From Paraglaciecola sp. L1A13 (GTDB taxonomy: Bacteria > Pseudomonadota > Gammaproteobacteria > Enterobacterales > Alteromonadaceae), in assembly GCF_009796745.1 (NCBI RefSeq), contig NZ_CP047024.1:3224001-3288000 (forward strand): DNA of 64,000 nt. The letters are read 5' to 3'. Of this stretch, positions 55,670 through 62,589 are shown piece after piece. The notes under the pieces are model-generated. The model was not told the DNA's origin. It was given only the letters and a program-made list of their open reading frames with translations, and did not search any database. Positions within the stretch are counted from its first letter, which is position 1. Every line of letters starts with the position of its first letter. A program made the translations under genes and the position numbers.

Positions 55670-55730
55670 GCCTAACGCTTCAAAGCACGGGCGCGCGTAG
55701 TTTGCGCGTCTGTGTGGCTTTGTTTGTCAG
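55670..55730 (-). repeat. attC-like site 12 (degenerate right core)
   Basis: The left core GCCTAAC (55670-55676) is good. The interior AAAGCACGGGCGCGCGTAGTTTGCGCGTCTGTGTGGCTTT is palindromic. The right core is altered (GTTTGTC at 55722-55728). Confidence 0.7.
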
Positions 55731-56134
55731 TTGCCGAAAATTGGCAACTTTTTTGATATATGTAAAACATCCGTGAGCCATACTCCACTTTCTTGACTTG
55801 ATAAATAGGCAGATGATGATTGCCCTTTTAACTCTAATATTTGATGGGAATCATCAGTGAATATAAATCCTATTTCTTGTCCTATTAGCACACGCCAAAC
55901 TTCCCAGTTACTGACATCAATTGTATGATCCGGTTCAGATGCATTAAACCTCTCAGGTTTAAATCCAATACAGTATTGAACTGGCTCATTACACCAAGAG
56001 AAATAAAATTTTTCGCCCGTTTCAAATTCCAAATAAATTTCACGATCTATTTCATGAGATTCAGAGTCTGATTGTCCAGCTAACGAACCAAAGTCAATTT
56101 CAAACAATTCATAAATTACGCGCTTAAGCTTCAT
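55727..56134 (-). CDS. Cassette gene: soluble acidic protein, unknown
   Basis: A 135-residue acidic soluble protein. I use ATG 56134 (MKLKRVIYELFEIDFGSLAG); a TTG at 56140 inside the attC junction is also in frame. It contains EIYLEFETGEKFYFSWCNEPVQYCIGFKPERF and WEVWRVLIGQEIGFIFTDD, an alternating-strand pattern. No family recognised. The start is within about six bases of the cassette boundary, so no own ribosome site is seen. Flanked by attC sites 12 and 13. Confidence 0.65.
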   Translation of the reverse strand: MKLKRVIYELFEIDFGSLAGQSDSESHEIDREIYLEFETGEKFYFSWCNEPVQYCIGFKPERFNASEPDHTIDVSNWEVWRVLIGQEIGFIFTDDSHQILELKGQSSSAYLSSQESGVWLTDVLHISKKLPIFGN

Positions 56135-56138
56135 AGGC

Positions 56139-56213
56139 AACTAACGCCCCAAGCAGGGGATTTTATGAGCGTTGTGCAGCAAGTAAAATTCCCGCTGACT
56201 TGGCTTGTTAGGT
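56139..56213 (-). repeat. attC-like site 13
   Basis: Cores AACTAAC (56139-56145) and GTTAGGT (56207-56213), 75 bp. The interior CCAAGCAGGGGATTTTATGAGC ... AAGTAAAATTCCCGCTGACTTGG pairs almost fully. Confidence 0.87.
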
Positions 56214-56235
56214 ATTTTTTTCAAAGTTAACTTTT

Positions 56236-56460
56236 TCACTTTACGTTTTTCTTTACTTCAAAGTAGGCATATACCCACGAAAAAATAATTAATACCGGGA
56301 TGAAAATAACACATGCGAGCAACAAGCCTTCCGGTTTGAAAACTCCATATTTGGCATATTTAACACTTATACCAACTGCTACAATGATGGAAATGGCAAG
56401 AAACATAATAATAAAAACAAACTTCGCTTCTTTCACAACAATTTTATCTGCCATTTTCAT
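56236..56460 (-). CDS. Cassette gene: two-span small membrane protein, unknown
   Basis: A 74-residue protein with two membrane helices (about 13-33, FVFIIMFLAISIIVAVGISV, and 45-66, LLLACVIFIPVLIIFSWVYAYF) and a basic tail KKNVK. The N-terminus MKMADKIVVKEAK is charged. The start may be the ATG at 56460 or at 56454. No family recognised. Flanked by attC sites 13 and 14. Confidence 0.6.
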   Translation of the reverse strand: MKMADKIVVKEAKFVFIIMFLAISIIVAVGISVKYAKYGVFKPEGLLLACVIFIPVLIIFSWVYAYFEVKKNVK

Positions 56461-56511
56461 TTGTTATTTACCACTTATTATCAACTTATTACTCGTCAAA
56501 ATTCGCTAAAT

Positions 56512-56588
56512 ACCTAACGCTTAACATATGGGGATTTTAGGAACGCTTTTCAGCGAGTAAAATTCCCACCATGATGTTTTTGTTAGGT
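56512..56588 (-). repeat. attC-like site 14
   Basis: Cores ACCTAAC (56512-56518) and GTTAGGT (56582-56588), 77 bp. The interior is nearly identical to sites 5 and 15. Confidence 0.88.
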
Positions 56589-57053
56589 GCTTTTTACATA
56601 CTTATCCAATATAGAGAAAAGTTCTTCTGAGTTTTCTATATGAACAGGTATGTAAATTTCACCTTTCTTGCCTGCATCGACAATGACTACAGGCATTCCA
56701 TTACTATTAAATGGAAAAGCTTTTTCAATATCATTTAAATTGAAGCATTTTTTAAATAACCAATAATTTCTACCACTAATAACATCATCATCAATTGTGA
56801 CATATGCACATTTAAAGAAAACGCTAATAGCATAGCCAAAAGTAAGACTAAATAAGTAAATTAACACGAAAGCTATAGGTACTTGAAAGATCTTAATATG
56901 TTCGAAAGTAATACTTACGCTAAAGCCTGTTGAAAAAAACCTAATAAGCATTAAAGCTATGAACCCAAATGCCAAAATATAAAAAAGTTGGCGTGTCATA
57001 TGTTTTGCCAACTCTTTCCATTTAACCTTGTAAACTACCAACGAACTCTCCAT
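56583..57053 (-). CDS. Cassette gene: membrane protein with PH-like tail, unknown
   Basis: A 156-residue protein with two membrane helices (about 22-42 and 56-82) followed by a soluble tail: CAYVTIDDDVISGRNYWLFKKCFNLNDIEKAFPFNSNGMPVVIVDAGKKGEIYIPVHI. The tail layout resembles small bacterial PH-like domains attached to two spans; that is an impression only. The ATG lies three bases after the attC core of site 15, so no ribosome site exists within the cassette. Flanked by attC sites 14 and 15. Confidence 0.65.
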   Translation of the reverse strand: MESSLVVYKVKWKELAKHMTRQLFYILAFGFIALMLIRFFSTGFSVSITFEHIKIFQVPIAFVLIYLFSLTFGYAISVFFKCAYVTIDDDVISGRNYWLFKKCFNLNDIEKAFPFNSNGMPVVIVDAGKKGEIYIPVHIENSEELFSILDKYVKST

Positions 57054-57056
57054 AGC

Positions 57057-57134
57057 ACCTAACGCTTAACATATGGGGATTTTAGGAGCGCTTTTTCAGC
57101 GCGTAAAATTCCCACTATGATGTTTTTGTTAGCC
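57057..57134 (-). repeat. attC-like site 15
   Basis: Cores ACCTAAC (57057-57063) and GTTAGCC (57128-57134), 78 bp. The interior pairs GGGGATTTTAGGAGCGC with GCGCGTAAAATTCCC; same sub-family as sites 5 and 14. Confidence 0.88.
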
Positions 57135-57140
57135 ACGTTT

Positions 57141-57485
57141 TTAAAAACAACGAGGTTGCCCTCTTATTAGCCACACTGCATTTAATAAATAGCCATAGTA
57201 AGGGATTGCGTGACAAGCGATTGCGGGCTGCATTTTAATTGATTTCAGTGAAGGCCAAAAATAGAAACTATCACGATATTTAAATTTATTAGTGATAACT
57301 CGGAGGATAGGCTGGATATACACGCCCCAAAATATTGTAAATGTTTTAAATTGAAGGCTGACTAGAAATAAAAAAAGTTCTAAACCAACAGAATCTATAA
57401 ACAAAGCCAACATTATAGTGTCTGGCCTTATTAGAAGTAGTAGCACGACGATAACCGTTGCGATCTTAAAAAACCTGCCTGTCAT
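57141..57485 (-). CDS. Cassette gene: membrane protein, unknown
   Basis: A 114-residue hydrophobic, basic protein with spans near 8-25 (IATVIVVLLLLIRP) and 27-50, and a C-terminal amphipathic part (QPAIACHAIPYYGYLLNAVWLIRG). AAGGAAATAAT precedes the ATG at 57485. No family recognised. It is the promoter-proximal intact cassette, next to the possible site 16 and the IS91-like module. Confidence 0.6.
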   Translation of the reverse strand: MTGRFFKIATVIVVLLLLIRPDTIMLALFIDSVGLELFLFLVSLQFKTFTIFWGVYIQPILRVITNKFKYRDSFYFWPSLKSIKMQPAIACHAIPYYGYLLNAVWLIRGQPRCF

Positions 57486-57501
57486 ATTATTTCCTTTAAG
57501 T

Positions 57502-57560
57502 GGCTAACTACTTAGTGATTATACGGCACGTAGTGTGTGACGAATAATCACCTTGTTGGA
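57502..57560 (-). repeat. Possible attC/attI-like site 16 at the proximal end of the array
   Basis: GGCTAAC (57502-57508) and GTTGGAC (57554-57560) resemble core sites. Between them GTGATTAT pairs with ATAATCAC around 57516-57550, an attC-like dyad. It may be a divergent attC or what remains of the integration site. Confidence 0.45.
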
Positions 57561-57836
57561 CAAAGCCGAGACTCCGCCCTTAAATTTATTGGTACTTTTT
57601 ATGCTAATGGAATTTGTATTTGAAAGGAATACATGATGTCGTCTGAAGGGCAAGTTTATTCGCGTACATATCTGCCATCGTGGGCGATATAGTTATGTTA
57701 AACACGTTACTGAACAACATATTCCCACCTGTTTATTTTGTTTCCCATGCAATAGGCCAGCCTGCCCCGTGACAGTGATTTACCTGCCATGTTACTGCGT
57801 GTTTGTCGGTATGTATTAGACCGTCATACAATAATC
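57561..57836. other. Junction between array and IS91-like module
   Basis: About 275 bp with no gene. One end of the IS91-like element presumably lies here, but I could not fix its boundary. Confidence 0.35.
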
Positions 57837-58934
57837 TTAACCACTTGATATCCTCTGGACGTTAATAGAAGGCAAGGCGATTGACATCAACATCAGCACA
57901 CCTGCTTTACAAGCCGGACAGGGCCAACATTTAGCTGGTTGCTTTGTTTCATCATCGGCCTTTTGCTCTGCTAAGTCCGGTAATTGTCGTCGAATGACAT
58001 CTAATCTTTTACGCCTACAACAATTGGCTAAAAAACCAAAGTGCCTTATTCGCATCAAACCTTTGGGCAGAATATGACTGAGGTAGCGCCGAATGAATTC
58101 CTCACCTGTCAGTACCATTTTTTTATGTCGGTTATCATCAGCATAATCTTTATAGCTGAAGGTGACCTTCTCCTCGTCTATACGCTGCAATCGCGACTCA
58201 TTAAGCATGCCTTTTTTCGTATAACGCCCCAGATAACGAATGACCGTTTTGGGCTGACATAAACAGGGTTTGCTATACACAGACCACGGTTTACTCATCA
58301 GCAACTGCGCTTGGGGGATGACCAACTCATATGCCCTTAGTGCCGCCAACATCTTTGCCCTGAATACGGTGGATAACGCCTTCACGGGAAATAAATACGC
58401 CTTCTTTACGCCTCGCCAGTGTGTCTTTGCATCCACGGCCCCACCGGGAATAAGACAATGCAGGTGAATATGTTGCGTTAAGGTTTGCCCCCACGTGTGC
58501 AGCATCGCTGTCATACCCAGTTGACCCTTGAGTGTTTTGCGCGACATCGCAAACTGACTCAACGTTGCCCACACAGCCTGAAACAGACTTTTGTACAGTT
58601 TTTCTGGTGCATACTGACTTATCACATTTAACTCATGGGGCAAGGTGAACACCAGGTGGAAGTATTTACAGGGCAGCACATTCGCCTGTTGCTGCTCAAC
58701 CCATTGCTCGGTTTGCCTGCCCTGACAACGGGGGCAGTGCCTGTCCCGACAAGAACAATACACCACCTTCTCAAACGAACACGCCCCGCATCGACACTGC
58801 TGCATGCCTAGTTGCCCCGTTCGGCAATCTGTAATATGCCGGCATACCTTATCTTGTTGATAACTGAGCGTATGATGTTGTCGATACGCAGGCAGGAATT
58901 GCTGCAGCACATCCGCCACATGCAGAGCACTCAT
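57837..58934 (-). CDS. IS91-family Y2 HUH transposase
   Basis: A 365-residue rolling-circle transposase. A zinc-binding N-terminus (CRCGACSFEKVVYCSCRDRHCPRCQG) is followed by KYFHLVFTLPHELN, the HUH motif in QHIHLHCLIPGGAV and the two catalytic tyrosines in VIRYLGRYTKKGML (five residues numbered Y-x-x-x-Y). Two tyrosines place it with IS91 rather than ISCR. A second zinc-finger-like CPACKAG lies near the C-terminus. The start ATG 58934 overlaps the stop of the recombinase gene upstream (ATGA), indicating coupled translation. Elements of this type move single-stranded and can carry off adjacent DNA. Confidence 0.9.
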   Translation of the reverse strand: MSALHVADVLQQFLPAYRQHHTLSYQQDKVCRHITDCRTGQLGMQQCRCGACSFEKVVYCSCRDRHCPRCQGRQTEQWVEQQQANVLPCKYFHLVFTLPHELNVISQYAPEKLYKSLFQAVWATLSQFAMSRKTLKGQLGMTAMLHTWGQTLTQHIHLHCLIPGGAVDAKTHWRGVKKAYLFPVKALSTVFRAKMLAALRAYELVIPQAQLLMSKPWSVYSKPCLCQPKTVIRYLGRYTKKGMLNESRLQRIDEEKVTFSYKDYADDNRHKKMVLTGEEFIRRYLSHILPKGLMRIRHFGFLANCCRRKRLDVIRRQLPDLAEQKADDETKQPAKCWPCPACKAGVLMLMSIALPSINVQRISSG

Positions 58935-59773
58935 GACACACCTTCCCAATCGGCCATTAAGTCTTGGGCACTATTATTCAATTCAGGTAACCAATGCAAA
59001 TAGGTTTGTGTGGTGCGAATATCCACATGCCCTAACTGCTGTTGCAGTTGATTCAGCGGCATCCCGCTTTCCAATTGGTGGGTCGCATAGGCATGGCGTA
59101 GACTGTGAATACTGCACTTCTTACTTAACCCAGCCAGCTTCACTGCTTCACGAAAGGCTTTTTGCACGGACGTAGCGCCCACCTGAAACTCCATGCCCCG
59201 GCTGGAATAAAACAACCAATCCGTCGCCCGAAAATGTAACCAATAGCCGCGTAACACATGCAATACAGACTCAGTGAGTACCACATCTCTGTCTTTATTC
59301 CCTTTCCCATTGTGAATGCGTAACGTCTTACGTGCCCGGTCAATGTCCTCTACTTTCGCATGCACCAATTCGTTGAGGCGCAGCCCACAACCATAATAAA
59401 CCTTCAACATGGTGCGGTACTTCTCATGACGACAGTGCGCCACTATCTGTTTTACCTCCACTTTAGATAACAATGTAGGAATACTGCGTGGTCGTTTAGG
59501 CCAGACAATATCAATAGAAAACGTGCGCTTAAGCACATATTTGTAGAGGAAATGAATGCCATTCAACTGCAAATGGATGGTGGCACTTGACAATTCACGC
59601 TCCAAACTCAGTGAACGAAAGTACTGTTCTAGTTGCTCGTCACTGATAGTGTCGGGGGATTGGTGATAATACTTGGCTAGTTGCGTAACAGCATAAAGAT
59701 AACTGTCACGAGTGCGCTCTGAATAACCTCTGAGCTTACACTCATCGATCAGCGCTTGACGTAAAGGGGTCAT
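58931..59773 (-). CDS. Tyrosine recombinase associated with the IS91-family element
   Basis: A 280-residue XerC/D-like site-specific recombinase. A SAM-like N-terminal domain (1-90) precedes the catalytic domain with Arg132 (GCGLRLNEL), the HxxR pair His223/Arg226 (SIHSLRHAYATHQ), His249 (LGHVDIRTT) and nucleophile Tyr258 (TYLH). A subset of IS91 elements carries such a gene just upstream of the transposase. It lacks the extra helical insert expected of integron integrases between the second and third catalytic boxes, so I do not call it IntI. The role in transposition is unknown. Confidence 0.88.
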   Translation of the reverse strand: MTPLRQALIDECKLRGYSERTRDSYLYAVTQLAKYYHQSPDTISDEQLEQYFRSLSLERELSSATIHLQLNGIHFLYKYVLKRTFSIDIVWPKRPRSIPTLLSKVEVKQIVAHCRHEKYRTMLKVYYGCGLRLNELVHAKVEDIDRARKTLRIHNGKGNKDRDVVLTESVLHVLRGYWLHFRATDWLFYSSRGMEFQVGATSVQKAFREAVKLAGLSKKCSIHSLRHAYATHQLESGMPLNQLQQQLGHVDIRTTQTYLHWLPELNNSAQDLMADWEGVS

Positions 59774-59881
59774 AACTTATCTCCGATTAATTGGGCTCAT
59801 GCCCACAGATAAGTGTGACTCAAAGGTAAAAAATTACAGGCTCCGCGCAGCGGCTTAGTTCAACAATATTAATAAGACGCA

Positions 59882-59907
59882 AACGCCCGTGTTTAAACAC
59901 GGGCGTT
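59882..59907. repeat. Perfect 26-bp palindrome
   Basis: AACGCCCGTGTTT (59882-59894) is followed directly by its exact reverse complement AAACACGGGCGTT (59895-59907) with no central spacer. Its core CCGTGTTTAAACACGG recurs at 59980-59995. Confidence 0.9.
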
Positions 59908-59979
59908 CGCCGTATATATTTTTCAACTATTTTAGTCATATAAAGTAAGTTATTACAATATAAAGTGTTTTTCTGATTA

Positions 59980-59995
59980 CCGTGTTTAAACACGG
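59980..59995. repeat. Second copy of the palindrome core
   Basis: CCGTGTTTAAACACGG, a perfect 16-bp palindrome identical to the centre of the 59882-59907 dyad. It is followed by two direct copies of ACGGGGGAAAT (about 59993-60014). Confidence 0.9.
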
Positions 59996-60289
59996 GGGAA
60001 ATACGGGGGAAATACGGCTATTACACAAGATCTTGCATATATACGGGTGAGAGACTGAAACTGTATAAAAAAACAGTTATTGTGTAATAGAATATAATGA
60101 AAACCTACCTTCTTTAACCCACATCTGAAACCTGCGAAGTCGGTATTCTAGGTCATCAAGTTTGCCGTTTTAACTGTTAATCAACCGTGTTTGTTAATTA
60201 GTAATGGCCGCATTCATTTGTTGGATTGATAATATCTGCAGTACGCACGATCAGCCCAGACTCCGTGATAGAGCCTGACTCATTATCTA

Positions 60290-60560
60290 TTAATCAATGA
60301 TCTTTGATACTTCATGGGCGCCATCAACCTCGATACTTAGGTATCTCGGCACTTTCAAACTTGCGGTGACCTAAGAGCAATTGGCAAGCTCTCAGGTTTT
60401 TTGTCTTCTTGTAAATCAAAGCAGGTTTGCTTCTTCCCATTGAATGAGTGCTGTACTGAGTATGCTCTAAACCAATACTCGAAACCAATTGTTTAGTATG
60501 CGCCCGTATTGCTGAGTCAAAATATGTTCGGATGATTGGACTCTGGGTTTGGACTAATAG
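60290..60560 (-). pseudogene. Remnant of a second tyrosine recombinase (C-terminal part)
   Basis: The minus strand reads TYFDSAIRAHTKQLVSSIGL, then QYSTHSMGRSKPALIYKKTK, NLRACQLLLGHRKFESA and, after a frameshift, RYLSIEVDGAHEVSKIID and a stop at 60290. This follows the C-terminal half of integrases that carry THSLRRTK..LIYRRTKNLRAVQLLLGHTKLESTVRYLGIEVDDA. The catalytic Arg of HSxRR is replaced (HSMGR), the frame is shifted between the His and Tyr boxes, and no N-terminal part is evident. It is a decayed fragment of a lineage different from the IS91-linked recombinase. Confidence 0.75.
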
Positions 60561-60682
60561 TCATTTGAGCTGAGGGTAGACTGATCGATTAAGGTTAGTT
60601 AGCTGGTGCAGTCAGTAAAGGGTCTTGTTTAGGTGTACACTCACCTTACAATTATTAAGCAACCCTTAAGAGTTAAATCATT

Positions 60683-60997
60683 ATGTTAGTCATTTTTTCT
60701 AATCAGGCAAGCGCCAACATTACTATGTTCGCAGATATAGCAGTACAATTACTGAAAATGATGGGCCATAGCGGTACTGTGCCTAGTGCAATACTTGCAA
60801 AAGATGTACCCGCAGCACTGGCGAATCTGGAAGCTGCGCTCGGGGCAGACGAACAACAACCCGAATCAGAAGAACCTACGGACGATATCGAGGAAACGCC
60901 TTTTGTCAGCCTTTCTCACCGTGCTTTACCTTTAATCGATTTACTAAAGAACGCAGTCAAAGACGAAAGTAACGTGCAGTGGACGGACAATAATTAG
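60683..60997 (+). CDS. DUF1840 family protein
   Basis: A 104-residue soluble protein. MLVIFSNQASANITMFADIAVQLLKMMGHSG, then VPSAILAKDVPAALANLEAALG and FVSLSHRALPLIDLLKNAVKDESNVQW match the DUF1840 family of proteobacteria. An acidic linker (about 57-70) separates the two halves, as is usual. The function is unknown. The ATG at 60683 follows TTAAGAGTT with a modest ribosome site. It looks like an intact native gene within otherwise degenerate DNA. Confidence 0.8.
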   Translation: MLVIFSNQASANITMFADIAVQLLKMMGHSGTVPSAILAKDVPAALANLEAALGADEQQPESEEPTDDIEETPFVSLSHRALPLIDLLKNAVKDESNVQWTDNN

Positions 60998-61069
60998 GCC
61001 CGTTGCGTAATATTAAAGTAAAAAGATAATGCACATAAGATTTTTACCAGCAAGGGCAAGGCGTTAAGC

Positions 61070-61210
61070 ATTGCTAGATCCGCTCCAACTCGAAACACTT
61101 TACAAAGTCCTGACTGCCGGCTTTTTGCTCTTTGGGACCGTTGATTGCGCTAATCAGCTATGCCCACTATAAGCACGGAGCCGCCATATCAAAACTTATT
61201 TATAAAAAGT
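61070..61210 (+). pseudogene. Possible decayed membrane-protein fragment
   Basis: From TTG 61070 the plus strand reads LLDPLQLETLYKVLTAGFLLFG. After one extra base near 61138 the reading continues in another phase as PLIALISYAHYKHGAAISKL. The join gives a plausible membrane helix, so this may be a frameshifted remnant. No family was recognised and the case is weak. Confidence 0.25.
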
Positions 61211-61224
61211 CATTTCACTTACTC

Positions 61225-62160
61225 TTAGAAAATACTGATAAGCAGTGGCTTTCCATCGAGGTAGTTTTTAATGTTGTTTTGCGCAATTTTCGCTTGCGCG
61301 AATAGCGTTTCAAACGTAGCCCCTCCCTGATGCGGAGATAGAATAATGTTGGGCACGTCGGTCCACGTAGAGCTGTTTGTCGGCTCTGGATCAAACACAT
61401 CAAGCCCAGCGCCAGCTATTTTTTGAGCTTTTAAATATGCAATTAGCGCCTTTTGATCGACAACATTTCCTCTGAACACATTGACGATAACGCCATCACT
61501 CCCGAGTTGATCCAATATTTTTTCATTGAACAGATGATATGTTGACTGGTCAGATCGACAGCACACGATAAGACCTCGACATTGTTTTGCTAATTATTCG
61601 AGTGAAGAAAAATAAGGATAGGGTATTTCTGGTTTCTGTCTTGGGCCCCACCATTTAATATCGACGCCAAATGCTTCAAGTCGTTTAGCCACCTCCTTAC
61701 CTATTGAACCTAAGCCAACGATACCAATGGGCATGTTCCGGATGGAATGTCGAACGAAACCACTCTTCGTAACCCATTGATCGGTCATGATGTATTGGTG
61801 ATTTTGCGGCAAACTCATCAGCAACGAGGTCATCATAGTGACGGCGACATCAGCCACATCACCCGAGTTCAAACCTAGGGCATTGGTAACCGATATTTTT
61901 CGAGCTCTGCATTCATCAAGATCGACATTGCTGTATCCTGCTGAAATAGATGCCATCATCTTGAGATTCGGGAGACGGTCGAGCATTTCTTTATCCAGTT
62001 TTTCAATGCTAGCGGATAGTAAAACTTCTACAGTAGCACCCGATTCGGAGATCGTTCGATCGATATCATCAAGCGCCTCAATGAATTCCTAGCGCTTTGG
62101 TTTATTCGAAAACAAGGTCTACATCTCTGGGTGCATCACTAAGATTTTTGCTGTTTTTTC
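61225..62160 (-). pseudogene. D-isomer 2-hydroxyacid dehydrogenase with three in-frame stops
   Basis: A single continuous frame encodes a NAD(P)-dependent D-2-hydroxyacid dehydrogenase of about 310 residues: an N-terminal part (KILVMHPEM ... FIEALDDIDRTISESG), KMMASISAGYSNVDLDECRARKI, the nucleotide-binding MPIGIVGLGSIGKEVAKRL, NVFRGNVVDQKALIAYL, AGAGLDVFDPEP and the catalytic-His region NIILSPHQGGATFET. The frame is broken by TAG at 62119-62121, TAG at 62089-62091 and TAA at 61594-61596; no frameshift is needed. All three stops lie in otherwise well conserved sequence. It resembles glyoxylate/hydroxypyruvate reductases of the GhrB type. It should be non-functional. Confidence 0.85.
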
Positions 62161-62589
62161 CACTGAATTCCGTCCTCTATAATGTGTTTAAGGTGAGCCT
62201 TAGGCTTATCAATAAGCCGCTTGGCAATGAGTTTGAGTATCGCATCACCGGTATAGAATGATGATTTTTTTAACTTATACTTTATTAAAAGCATGAATCT
62301 GATGCTCTTACCCTCTCCACTAGAACTTCGACAGCTGGAATAAAAATCCCTCTAAATATTTAACCTACGTTGGAAATCCTTTTCATCAGCTATTACCGCC
62401 ATTAGTACATGGTACATTAGCGGCTTTGCGCGTTCAACGATCATGCGTCTTGTTTGTAACGTATGACACGTTAACAGCATAAGCACACATCACAATTCTG
62501 CAGATTGCTCCTGTTAAAAACGACATGTTCTGGCTCTACAAATACTGATTTCAACGACGCTTAACGTACAGGTCCAAGAATATTTCTCA
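62161..62589. other. Spacer left of M50 copy B
   Basis: About 430 bp. A minus-strand reading, SSFYTGDAILKLIAKRLIDK followed by PKAHLKHIIEDGIQWKK (about 62150-62270), could be the tail of a lost gene; no family recognised. From about 62560 the sequence becomes similar to that left of M50 copy A (CTTAACGTACA...CTCAATATTTTAA). Confidence 0.35.

Larger units (their letters stand above)
59774..60289. other. Non-coding region with two palindromes
   Basis: No gene was found in about 500 bp. The first 100 bases probably hold the origin end of the IS91-like element (GGGCTCATGCCC hairpin near 59792). Two related palindromes follow and are listed separately. Confidence 0.4.

Noticed and set aside
48313..57134. 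Array of palindromic repeats as REP/BIME elements
   Set aside because: Sites alternate with single small genes, share integron core sites at both ends and vary inside, which fits attC rather than REP.
58931..59773. Tyrosine recombinase as the integron integrase
   Set aside because: It overlaps the IS91 transposase gene, resembles IS91-linked recombinases and lacks the IntI-specific insert.
60290..60560. Functional phage integrase
   Set aside because: Only the C-terminal part remains, it is frameshifted and the HxxR arginine is missing.
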